A stretch of DNA of 64,000 nt, taken from Pisaster brevispinus. Its lineage: Eukaryota; Echinodermata; Asteroidea; Forcipulatida; Asteriidae. A model generated the notes under the pieces. The model saw only the letters and a list, made by a program, of their open reading frames with translations. It searched no databases and had not been told where the DNA came from. The stretch is taken from positions 11,543,764 through 11,607,763 of the forward strand of contig JAMKCF010000021.1 of the NCBI GenBank assembly GCA_023634235.1. Direction: 5' to 3'. Below are positions 40,605 through 52,300 of this stretch, in pieces. Position 1 is the first letter of the stretch. Each line of letters opens with the position of its first letter. Both the position numbers and the translations under genes were made by a program.

Positions 40605-40806
40605 GACGTCTCGCCATCACAGGTATGTACAACAAATCAAACTTATTACAGTTTGTATAAATCATAATCGGGTAAAAAAAATTATATGGTTTGGAAAGAG
40701 TTTATCATGCCTGGAACTGTATTTAGTTTGGCTCAAAGCAATGGACAGTCACGGTGAAGAAGTGTCGTTACTGTTTCACTCCATTGTTGGTATGATGTAC
40801 ATAATT

Positions 40807-40985
40807 ATTGCAGAGTTTGCCTTTTTTTCAGTGACTAGCCAGGACCAGTTAGCTTTTCATTTCACTGGTCTGTAAGGTTCGGCGCAAGTCCATATTTCAT
40901 ATTGAGTGTGTTTCAATACTGAACTAGGACAGCTGGACCACTTGCAGAGAATTTTCACTGGTCCCCCGATGTTCTAAGTAGCATT
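40807..40985. repeat. Dispersed repeat family B, copy 3
   Basis: Runs from AGAGTTTGCC through CAGTTAGCTTTTCATTTCAC to GGACCACTTGCAGAGAATTT. It lies just after the epsin stop codon region. Confidence 0.75.
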
Positions 40986-42000
40986 ATTTTGCCAGCTGTC
41001 GATGGAGATTGTCGATTTGATGTTGTGCCTCTCGAGGAGATGCCTTGAAAATGTACACGGTGGAAATAACAGTCTGTACACAAGGGTGCGCAGTGACACC
41101 AGTCATAGTCAATTTATAGTCGGACTACTGGCTATGGGATGTGGGGTAGTCCGATGAGCGTGTGAAACAATACTCGGCCGGTTCCTCACATGTGTCGGTC
41201 CGTACTGTGCGCTTGCTCTGTGGTACAAAACAGGGAAGGGAATAGAACTTGGAAATGGCCGAAATGCATTTCTTCAAAATGTTTGTGAAAATTGTTTTGA
41301 ACACTATGAGCAGTGAACAATTATTGAAAATAACCATGGTTCAAGTACTGTCGGTGTGTGTTGCCAATTAATGAACTGTAAGATTTCATTCTTATTTTGG
41401 GGCAAATTGCCTGGACTGTTTGCAAAACAGAAAAGTCCCACAAAAGTGTCCCTTGATTTAGGACAACTGTAAGAATGTTGGACGTACGATTCTGAATTTT
41501 AGTACATTCATTGCACAATAGAGGTCAGTCCTGTGTCCTTAAATGATGTGTTTTGACTTTGTAAAGCGGTAAAAATCAGGCAAATCTGGTCACTAGTCTG
41601 ACAGAAATGACTGGAAATTACATTGGGAGGGTCAATGGTTACGATTATTGCAATTAACATGAGTGGCTTAGACTGGGTCAGTAGGGATTTGACTACTGCA
41701 CTGCCCTATTACCATAACAACAATGTTTTATTCTGATTTCCTTATTTGGGGTTATCTCAGCAGTGCCACTGAAAGTTAAAAACACGGTGAAAATTCTGTC
41801 TATGCCAAGAAATTTCCTCATTAGTACGCAAACTGCAGTTGCATGCATGCCTTCGGTAACAATTGTTGTTTGTTTTTTTTCTCCACTGATTGCTTGATGT
41901 ACTTTCTGAATGACTTATCCACAGGTAGAAACACCCGCAATCTCCGTAACGTGTGGCGTCTTTGCTGCAGTCGTGTGAAGCGGCAGATAAGAAACCTGGT

Positions 42001-42167
42001 CCTAATGTTATAGAGCTGCTTAACAACAAATGCTTTCCAGAATGAGGTTACCAACCAAACTATTAAGTCACATGTACAATTTGTGACTGGTATTCTGCTC
42101 ATTTCTGCTTGGCAGAAACTTGTTAAGTAATGTTTTCCGCTCAAGCAGCTCTATGAAATTGGGCCCT
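42001..42167. mobile_element. Palindromic MITE family A, copy 6
   Basis: Starts CCTAATGTTATAGAGCTGCT and ends CAGCTCTATGAAATTGGGCC. Directly adjacent to copy 7. Confidence 0.85.
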
Positions 42168-42174
42168 AGTCAGT

Positions 42175-42354
42175 CCCAATTTCATAGAGCTGCTTAAGCA
42201 CAACCAACAACAAGTGGCTAAGCACAACAAAATTTTGCTTACCAGAAGAAGGTTACCTGCCAAAATACCATGTCACACGTGCCATCTGTAACTGGTATCC
42301 TGCTTATTTTTGCCGAGCAGAAAATTGTTAAAGCAGTTCTATGAAACTAGGCCC
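42175..42354. mobile_element. Palindromic MITE family A, copy 7
   Basis: Starts CCCAATTTCATAGAGCTGCT and ends CAGTTCTATGAAACTAGGCC. Forms a head-to-tail pair with copy 6, separated by only a few bases. Confidence 0.87.
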
Positions 42355-43140
42355 TGTTAACAAGCAGCACTTAAATCATGTACAAAGAATGGATGCAAGG
42401 CCGAGAGTGTTTATGCGCTGTGACCAAATTTATTTTGCTGTTTGTAAACTTTCAGTGACAAGGTTTGTGTGTATATTCAACATGCATCAATATTTGACAA
42501 GAACCAAGAGTCATAGGCCTCTGGGGAGTTTAAACTGTCAAATTTTGTGTCGCAATATAATTAATCTGTTAATTTGCCGCCAGTAGTTTATATTTTTGTC
42601 ACTCTTTTGACGAGTAATATTTACGTGTAAGGAAAGGAAAGTTTATGAAGTTTGTTGAAAATGTTCTAATATTTTGCAAAGTAAACTTCAAAGGCCTGTG
42701 TTGCTAAAAAAAGAGGTCTGGGTGCATGGGTGCCTCAGACCACTTCTAAAGAAGAATTAGGTAACTTTTTTTCACATTTAAGATTCCATTGTAATTCCTT
42801 TTAAGTAAATATTGCTGAGTGGTGCTGGCTGGTTTGTTAACCTTGCAGCCACATCTCTTTAAATCTGGGCCCAAATTCACAGTTCAGCTTACAGTGGTAC
42901 CTTGCACCGAAGGCCATGTCACACGAGGCAATTTACAGGCAACCAGTTCCTGGCAATCTCCACTAAGAAAAATTCATTCACATTTTCGGGTTTCTTGTTA
43001 ATTTCCTGGGGATAGTGAGTTACAGCTAGAATTTCCCTTGTGCTGCCAAAGTGCTTCTTGTGCAGTTGGTTTCCTCCAAGTTACGTGGAAAAGAATTGCC
43101 CCGTGTGACATGGCATTGAGAAGTCATCCACTGACCAGCT

Positions 43141-43332
43141 GGGCCCAATTTCATAGAGCTGCTTAAGCACAAAACTTTGCTAAGCACAATAACATTTTGC
43201 TTACCAGAATAAGGTTACCAGCCAAACTACCGTGTCACGTGTACAATTTGTGACCGGTATCCTGCTCATTTCTGCTTAGCAGGAAATTGTTAAGCATTAT
43301 TTTCTGCTTAAGCAGCTCTATGAAATTGGGCC
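43141..43332. mobile_element. Palindromic MITE family A, copy 8 (best preserved)
   Basis: Begins GGGCCCAATTTCATAGAGCT and ends AGCTCTATGAAATTGGGCC. The terminal inverted repeats pair over about 28 bases. The interior has CTGCTCATTTCTGCTTAGCA and a GTTACCAGCCAAACTACCGT block. Confidence 0.9.
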
Positions 43333-43486
43333 ATGGTTAGAGGTAAACTTCTGCACCGGCTTGGGTCATTGGAGAAGGCTGAATAACCTGACGTGCAAGC
43401 ATAAATTTCCTCGCTAACCTGTGAATGACGCTAAACTGGAGCGTTGTTTGCTTTGTTATACTCTGGGAGCCCAGAGTAGTCTAGGA

Positions 43487-43630
43487 GTCCAGGTGACGAT
43501 TTTACAAAGAGATAAGACTAGTCTTATCTGAAGTTAGGACCAGTAACTGGTCTTAACTTAGGACTAGTCCTATCTCCTAGCATTGCCTAGGACTAGTCCT
43601 AAGTTAGGAAGGGTTTTGTGAAATCAACCC
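43487..43630. mobile_element. Palindrome-rich MITE family E, copy 1
   Basis: Multiple nested palindromes such as CTTAGGACTAGTCC and CTAGGACTAGTCCTAAGTTA. It ends GTTTTGTGAAATCAACCCC. A related element is at 57483-57603. Confidence 0.75.
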
Positions 43631-44232
43631 CAGATTTGTTATATTCCGAGTGTTGCACATGCTTACCAGGGGTTAGTGACGAGAGGTATGGAAACAGCAG
43701 GCTGCCCATGGTAGCGTCGCTGACTTTACTCCCGAAATGGCGCAGCAAGTGGTGATGGTGGCAACACCATGTGAATGGGGTTAGCGAGGGTGGGGGTTAA
43801 TGATTAATGAGGTTGTATTTGTCGCTGATAAGTGGTAAAAAGTTGCTCACTTTTTTTATGTCATAATTTACACAAAACTATTCACAGTTAAGGTAAGAAA
43901 ATACAGATTGGCTTTTTTGTTTTCCCCTGACCATATCCAAACTCACTATTTCCCCAATTTTGATGGATTCAGTACTGTCTTAACTATGCTTGCTATATTT
44001 TATAGCCACATATAGATGTTAGAAATTCAAAGAGTGCATCTTTGTTTCTCCCTGTTTTTCCAGGGAGGGGGGGGGGGTACTTTCTCTCTCGACTTTGTTC
44101 CCACAAAAATTGGACACTAAGGGGAAGACCAGCTTCACAGGTTTCTTGAAAGGTGTACGTTTCTTGAAAACTACCTAATCAGAAGGAAGTTGTTCTCCCT
44201 CAAAATAATGCTGCGCCTTTCCTTGAAATGTT

Positions 44233-44395
44233 TTGTACAGGATTGGTAGAGCTGACGAAATTGTCGCAGACTGTGTTTATGTTTTGTGTGATAAACCATG
44301 TACATGAACTAACAAACCTGTGAAAATGTGGGCTTTATCCGCTGTGTGAGTTGGGAGGTAACAGTAGAAAACCATGGGCAATTTTCAGCGCGTAA
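44233..44395. repeat. Dispersed repeat family D, copy 1
   Basis: From TTTTGTACAGGATTGGTAGA through GTCGCAGACTGTGTTTATGT to GGGCAATTTTCAGCGCG. The same order of blocks occurs at 47630-47785 and, inverted, at 58615-58800. Confidence 0.8.
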
Positions 44396-47063
44396 ACACA
44401 TTGTCCTTTTTGTTTTTGTTTAACAACCGAAAACAGCTGTTGTTTGGGGGTTTGTTTAAGGTCTTCAGAGACAGTTTTCTTGAAGATGACTTCATTTCAG
44501 AGGAATATATTTACCCCCCCCAAAAAAATCTGTTCTAGTTTGAACTTCACAGTCAGTAAGCTTTCAGACTAAAATTAAACTATGTTTTTTCTATCCTTAC
44601 CAACTCTGTTTATTACCTTTAAATTCAACTTTACCCACTTAATGTGAAGTTCAAAAAGTTTGCTGAAGCTTTTGTACGTATGGAAGAATACATCAAACAG
44701 CTTTGTACTATTTTTTTTTATTATTACAGAGTGGTTTAAAAAAAAATCACAAACCTTTTAGATAGCCATGTGTAAAGTTCCATTTAACGAGGATGTTGAT
44801 TTGTTTTTTTATACCGCTGTTGTGTACAGTTTTTAGGTGTGCAATATCCAGGACTTAACACAGCTGCCTCAGAACCCAAAGAACGTCTCCAATTTACATA
44901 AAATTAGTTTATTTAGTCGGGGTCTGGGGAAATAAATTCATGTAGAAAAATACTAATCCAATTCCCAAAGCAGGGGTCATTTTTGACAAAATTCCAACAA
45001 GACCACAGGTCGTTTGGTTCAGAAGTCTTACTGGATCGGAACTTTTTGTCACAAGGTGTAAAATGACTTGTTCTCTTTTCTATTTGCCAATTGTTCAGAA
45101 GGAGATTTAGGATTGAAATATGCATTGAAGTGATTTGAATAGGCCATATGCACAAGCGCCATCTTTAAAATATACCGCAATGCATCTTGGGAAATCGAGT
45201 ACAGTTTAAAAAATAAGTCAAGCAGCCAAGAAGTACGCCGCGCTGTAGTTTACACTATGCCAGTTTTTATAGTTGAGTGCCAGTCAGCGCTCCATTAATC
45301 AGCTTCAATTAGCATGCTATGGTGGTTGCCGGTGTTGCTTGGAGTGGAATTTCACCCAGAATCCTTTGTTCTTGCGCATTGGGACACGCATATGGGCTAC
45401 AGGACTGCGGGGATTTGGTTGGGTTGAGGGGTCACTGGCCCAAATTTATTATAACTAGACTGGCCAGCAATCCACTGAGTATTTCGAAAAATGCTAACCT
45501 ACTGCTCATACTTACCAGAGCTCGAATCTATTTTAAACACAAAGCTAACCATAACTTCTAACTAATTATTCACCAAATTTTTATTCAACTGTACTCTTTG
45601 TTAGGCCCACCAAGCCTCCATTTTGTAGATGCCAAAAGAATGGTTTTGTCATGCGAAAGAATTGCAGAGGTTTCTTTCACTTAGTAACGGCTGTTACTGA
45701 ACCACAACTTATTAACTTGTTTTTTTTTCAGTCCACAATCTTTGATGTAAAATAAATTTGGCGCCAATTGCTGAGTTTCTTTAATCGGAAAAATCCTCTT
45801 ATTTAGTACCATATAATGTGGAGTTATAAACTAAACAAAAATGCATTGTCTATTCCAAAATATCCCTCAGCTAACACAGTTTACACAGCATCTGCAATAA
45901 TGTCAGTTCTTTGAAACAAAAATGTTGGAGTAAACCAGCTTTCAAACTATTTATTCTTCTTCTTTCTTAGTTGCTGTAAATCATCGCAGACAGCCCAAAC
46001 AAACTGCCTTTTAAGTAAAACATGACTGCTTAGCCAAAGCCAAAGCCAAAGCCAAAGTCAAAGCAGTGGTTTTGAAAAGGTCTGTTGTTGCATAATAATA
46101 GTCTGGCTCCGCATGCACTGAATACTTAAGTTGTACTCACACAAAGGGAACCATACAAAATTGCTGCAGGTAAGTCGAAGCACACTTACAGTACATTTGT
46201 AGGTAAATGATTTACAGTTGTTGTTGGTGTTGTTGTTGTTGTTTTGTTTTTTGGTTTTTTTTTCAGTTTAAGAAGTTTTATGTGTAGTGAAGTACAACAA
46301 AAAATTTGATAAAATCGGAACAAAAATGATTAAATCCTAGTATAATGGCAAAATACGTTTATGCATTAAAACATCTACATCATATAAGTAATAATTTAAT
46401 ATTAAAGACGGTATTTTAACAAAATGAAAACTGATAAATCATCTTAGTTAATTACAATCAAATCTTGATGTCAAAACTTCTGTCATTGATTTTTTTTTTA
46501 ATAAGTGTATACATGGGTACAGAGTATTGTTCAACTTTCTTGTAAATGGATTGTTCAAGTGTTGTTAGAAAGTATAGCTAGTAAAAGTTTAATGTTAACT
46601 TGAGATTATTTTTTTATACTAAACCTGACAAATATATGCATTAATTGAATATTTTTCTCCTTCTTTCGCTCGACTTTATTTTTAGTGGACAATATGTAAT
46701 TAGTCTTAATGCGTGCTATAATGTATAAGTACTAAATTATGAATGATTTGGTATGAGTAATGATTTACTTTTTTTTTTATGAAATGCATTGTTTAGAAAT
46801 TGAATGTATAAGTAAATCTCATTGTACATAAAGTTGGTATAATGTAGTAGGTAGTTGTATACTAGCTATTGTTATTTGTAAATCATCAACACCAGCTGTA
46901 GTTTTTACTTTGGTTGGTGTTTTTTTTTAATGCTGCTTAGCAACTGTGACATCACAACATAACCGAAGATTGCCAATCAAAAATTTCAAGATTTTGATTT
47001 TCACAAAGCCACTGTCAATCAACAAGATGATAATGCAACATTTAAACAAATTAGCACTGACTG

Positions 47064-47190
47064 AAAGCCAATTTCATATAGCAGCTAACAAATGTGCTAA
47101 GCTAATAGAACTGTCATAAGCAGAAACGGGTTACCAGCCAAAATACAACGTTGTGTTCATTAGACAGACTGGTACCCTGTCATTTTAAAG
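47064..47190. mobile_element. Palindromic MITE family A, partial copy 9
   Basis: Only the left end (GCCAATTTCATATAGCAGCT) and interior (GGTTACCAGCCAAAATAC) are recognisable. Confidence 0.65.
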
Positions 47191-47629
47191 AATCTCTGTA
47201 GGAAAAAGCCCCAGTGTGATTTTAACACACTTGTGTAACACAATTTTGACAATGGCCCTATGCATGGTATTATATTTTTTGAGAGCCATATTTGTTAGTG
47301 GGGGGGGGGGGGGGAGGTAATCCTCAGTTACTTCTGAATAAACATCACCGAGAGTACTTTTTATTAATATATATTTTCCACAACCGTGAAACGTATAGAG
47401 ATTTGGGGTTCTCTTGTATTGTATCTTTGAGCATTAGCAAACCTTGTTTTTTTTTCTAAATAATAACATATTTATTTAACGTTGCATGAATTCTGTGTAA
47501 AACCCAAATTTGTCTTTAAGACCAGCTCATGCAATGGCGAATATGACGTGTCTTTGACGTCACCACTCGCTCAGCAACCACGTTTTGATAGACGCAGATA
47601 ACCCAATTCTATTAATGTTAAATTTATTG

Positions 47630-47785
47630 TACAGGATTTTTGGAGCTAACAAAACAGTCGCAGAGAGTGTTCATGTTTTGTGCGATCGATCAACCGTATG
47701 AATTAACAAACCTGGGAAAATTGTGTGAGTTGGGAAAAAAATAGTGAAAAAAAAAACATGCACAATTTTCAGGTTGTAGTAATGC
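47630..47785. repeat. Dispersed repeat family D, copy 2
   Basis: Starts TTGTACAGGATTTTTGGAGC, contains GTCGCAGAGAGTGTTCATGT and ends CATGCACAATTTTCAGG. Confidence 0.8.
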
Positions 47786-48789
47786 AGTATGAACTTCATA
47801 ATCAGCTAAAGCGTTCAGACTAAAATTAAACGATGGTGTTGTTTATCCTTACCAGTCCTGTATGATACATTTAACACAATACGGTGATCAATAGTTTCAT
47901 TTGCCAGAAAGATAAATCAATACAAATATTACCAAACTTCACATCTAAAAACAAAACCTCACTCATCCTTTACCACTTATCTCGCAAGCCTTATTCATTG
48001 TTTATAATTATTATATAGACATATGTTGTATTATAAATTGATCTTTAATATCGCTACGCTGTATCATATAAAGCCTTCACTGGGGATTATGATTGAGTTT
48101 TGTTGTCGTTTTGTGAACTTATTGAATGTACGTATACGTGTATTACAAACATACGTAACAATAAACGTCACTGTTGTAGTTACCGTAAATACCCAGCGTA
48201 AACGGATTTTGTTGTTTACATTTTGACACTGATGTTGACATTCTATAATGGTCTCGATGTGGGACGTGTTGGTGATTCTTGCCCGAAACAGAATTGCTGC
48301 ACCCTAGAACATATAACAGAATCTAGACGGAAATAGAAAAGAGGAATGTTTTGAGGAGTGTTTTGAATGTCTGAATGGAAGGAGAGTTTTTTACTGGGGA
48401 CCGGCAAGTGTCATCTGACTTTTTGAGATCTCAATTAATGTTCTCAAGATGACGACATCTGACAGATGTAACCTTGTATATTAAAAAAAGCGAACTTTGA
48501 CATTTTGGAGTTTTTCCAGGCAGGCAACATACTGTACACTGATCATTATGAAAAGAAGAGGGGGAAAGTATACAATCAATAATGATAAAATATTAGTTTT
48601 GGGGATGTGTCCTCTTTTTGTGTGTGAACTGTTCGTTTGGTTTATGGTTTTGTTTTCCTCCATTGAGCGGTGCAAAAATAAATCATGCAGTCAGCGAGTT
48701 CAGGTATCGGGCAGCCTGCAACATCGGCCATTACCTAGCAGTGAATACCGGGCGCTTACTAGGTTATGCCCTTTAATTAAAACTTCCAA

Positions 48790-48805
48790 CCCCCCCCCCC
48801 CCCCC

Positions 48806-48834
<29 letters not shown>
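48790..48834. repeat. Poly-C/poly-A junction
   Basis: About 16 C followed by about 28 A, then GA repeats. It lies near the 3' side of the minus-strand secreted-protein gene. Confidence 0.9.
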
Positions 48835-48836
<2 letters not shown>

Positions 48837-49059
48837 AGAGAAAAGAAAAATAATTAAATAATTAAATAAATAAATAATGATAAATAATAAAATAGTATAA
48901 ACAAATAACAAACAATAAATACATTAATTTAAAAAGTTTACAGATTAATATTCAAAATATATTAATACAAAATAGAAAATAAATAAATCAAGATAAATAC
49001 ATAAATGTACAACAATTCGAATAATTACTAATGACAATAATAAAGACAACCAGGTCCAT

Positions 49060-49370
49060 TTATTCACAAAATGCGTGGAACATCCAGTCTCCCTTCTCCA
49101 TATCCCCGAATGTTGCTATACCAACATGTACCTCCGGATAGTCACGAGCGTTATCCGCACCGGCGTTCCATTCCATGAAACCCGCAATCTCATTTCTCTT
49201 ACCGATCGTGATGACGCCCTCATTGAAATCCACCCAGAAGGTGCGAAACTCCACACTGCTTACCAAACCACTCTCAGATATTGCCGTAGCCTTCAAATTT
49301 CTATTGCAGGTTGGATCGCCTGAATAGCAGGTTCGGATGAATGCCCCTTGGTTGTTCCCGTTTCCAATAG
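49060..49370 (-). CDS. FAMeT-like protein exon 3 (last)
   Basis: Acceptor CTTTTGACAG. Encodes IGNGNNQGAFIRTCYSGD to DWMFHAFCE and a stop. Holds the second half of the FAMeT domain. Confidence 0.87.
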
Positions 49371-52300
49371 CTGTCAAAAGGAGAGGGGAGGGGGTTATTT
49401 TATGTTGGCATATTGTGTAGTCAATGTTCAGTTTGGTAATTCGCTTTCTTTGTTATTTGGTTCTAGCGGCATAGAGCAAGGACAACTTCCGTTGCTCCTT
49501 GGTGCAGCCATCTTGATTTTCCATCATTATTTGCCAGAAACAAAAATGCATAATGACGTCACAACCCCCTGCACATTATCTCCTCACTGAGAGGTCAATG
49601 AAGACATATTATTGGTTGGGTGTTGTGTGCCGCGCGTACACGCACGCGCGTTTCCATTAATATTTGACATAATGGCGGCCAGCCAACAGCTTTCTTTTGC
49701 AAGGTCAGAGGCGCGAGCGGCCTTCTCCGCAAAAAAATGCAAGTTTCTTATTTGACCAATAATGCTATAAAATTAATACCCATTACTGAGAAATATCATT
49801 TAGCCCACAATCTAACAAAAAAAGTATAAACTTTTACTTCTTAAAAAAAAAGTGGTAGTGTTTTTCTAAAAAGGGCGATGGTTGTCAATTTTTGTAAACG
49901 AAAGAATGTCTATACCAACGATTGCTGAGCATCATTGCGAAGGTTGTGGTACTAGGTCTACATGTAAAGCATTACGTGTGTGGTTGTTGTTGTTGTTTTT
50001 TTTTTTGCTGCGGGTATTTATTGGGGTGACTGGCTTTTTTTTGGGTTTTTTTTAAAGTTGTTATTACTTCGCAAAGTCTGACAGGCTACACAGGAACCAA
50101 ACATGATTCTTTGTGTGGTGTGCAGAATACTTCACATAAATCAATGTATCTTCCCACGAAATATGTAAATTGCAAATCGCGCGTGCGCACTAATACTATT
50201 GGTTGGCAAATTCAAATAGTGTATGTACGCATGCGTGAATGTAATTAGCATATTTTCTGGCTCTTTTAAAGTACGTTACACGATACCCCATACTGGTGAA
50301 CATAGAGATCTTCTTACAATAAAATTACCATTTCTGCTGTCAGTTATAATATGTAGGTTGGAGCTGGTCCTTGCACTGTGGCTGCCTGACCTTAAAAGCG
50401 GACAAAGGATATCACAATATGAAAGTGCCGAATAACGTTTCATTATCACCATCTAATAAAACCACAAGTTAGTCCTTGTGGCCACTCATTTATCTCCTTA
50501 CATTGGACATTATTTTGATATTTACCTATCTCGGCAAAAACAGACACCGACGTTCTTTCCGAAGCCAGGAGTATCATAGCTCTGCTGGGAGCTTTCACGT
50601 CAAAGCTCAACCGGAAAGGCGGTACCAGTGGCTTCAAAATGAATATGAAGCTACGGTCGCTCTTTGGTGTAGCTTCAGTGACGAAAGAGCAATCTAAAAT
50701 GTACAGAAAAACAAACACAGAAGTTGGGTGTTATTCCTATAGCCAGTGGGAGACACATTGAGACGCTGTGGCTGCAGACTATTAGGTAATGGCATTTGTT
50801 CGGAAATGTTTAGCATGCTCAGTCAATTATCGTATAAACCCTTGCTCTGTGCATAGATAACTTCGCAAATACTTTTTTACGCGAGCAACAGCCCCAGCCA
50901 TAGCTACAGCTTTCAATTTGGATACGGCCTCATTATCTTGACCATTCTGCAGCTCATTCTACGGCTACCTCACACATACAAAAATATTAACACAACTCTA
51001 TGGAAGTAGTTTATTATGACGTTACGTGACATGTGTGCTACCCGCTTGCGTTCTAAAGTGGCCATTTTTACGAGGGCACCAGTCGCAACAAAATTTACAT
51101 GTTTTGAGTCGCGTCCGAAGTTTGTTATACTTATACAGAAATGTATTTTCTGGGTTCCGGTGTGGCAGCAGATTCTGTATTGCCAAACTTCTTCTAATAG
51201 TGCCCTCATTTGAATCAACCTCCTTCAGCCCATGTTAAATTTCCCATAATATGAGGGACATAATCTCCGGGGCAGATTTCCCTAGGACATCGGCCATAGC
51301 CACTGTCAAAGCAACTAATTGGGATACGGCTTTTTCCTCATGGAGTACGCACGCCGACTTGGACAAGTTTAACCTAGCCAGCTCATTTGCATACAATTTG
51401 ACATACTCTCCATTTGGGTGGCTCTTTTGTTGATTGCTTTGTATTATTACCCAACTGTGCCCAATTTTGGAATGCGTTAAGTCCTATACAACCTCGGTGC
51501 AGAGAGTGGGGCGTTGGCCACAGTGCCATTTTTGTTCGAGGCGGAGCCCTCTTCATTCTGTCAGTTTAAATTTGGTTCGACTCTTCATCCAAGCCGAGCT
51601 TCCTACGCCGCTCTACATCTCTCATGTAAGTGGACATTCTATTTAATTTCAATACGTTATTTCCACTCAATTAATCAAGAATACACCTAGGGACAAATAA
51701 AGAATAGAGGATGATTAAGTGGTGTGAGTCTCCAAAAAGCAGGGCTTGCCGCGTGGAGACCCCATAGCTAGTGCATGCGCGCTTGTGTGCGCTGGTATTG
51801 AGTTATTTACATTGGCTCAACACAGTCACATAAAGAGTACCAGTTGTGTAGGATGTAGGATTCCTACACAACATAATATGTCTTGGTATTCTTTCCGCAG
51901 ATCTTGCAGCAATTGCGTGTGTAGCTTCCCTCAAACGGGCCACCTGTTTGGGACGAACGTAACTGCGGTCAGCACGTGCTGGCACTGCTGATGTTAATTA
52001 TCCATAGTTTAAGAGGGTTACATGTACTTTTTTTGATTTTTTTTTAAAGTTATTCATTTCCCTGAGTGTTTTGCTTAAATATCCAGGTATTGCCTGGGTT
52101 AGTTTAAGCTTTTTTTATAATTTGGTTCATCTACCATTGACAATATTGACAATATTGACTGACACATTTTGTAGTGACAAAATGACGCAGGTAGAGTCTT
52201 GTCCTGTCCCCCATCTTACCAAATCAGTGACCCGTGTTGATTGACACCCCCTCTAGGACGTGTGGCATGGTCCAGTTTAGGATATCATGGCATATGAGCT

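Larger units (their letters stand above)
40605..49000. other. Repeat-rich interval without recognised coding exon
   Basis: Listed MITEs and repeats occupy part of it. The rest is AT-rich and may include the epsin 3'UTR. CAAAGC-type short tandem repeats (AGCCAAAGCCAAAGCC, about 46033) and long AT-rich tracts at 46.3-46.9 kb are seen. Confidence 0.45.
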
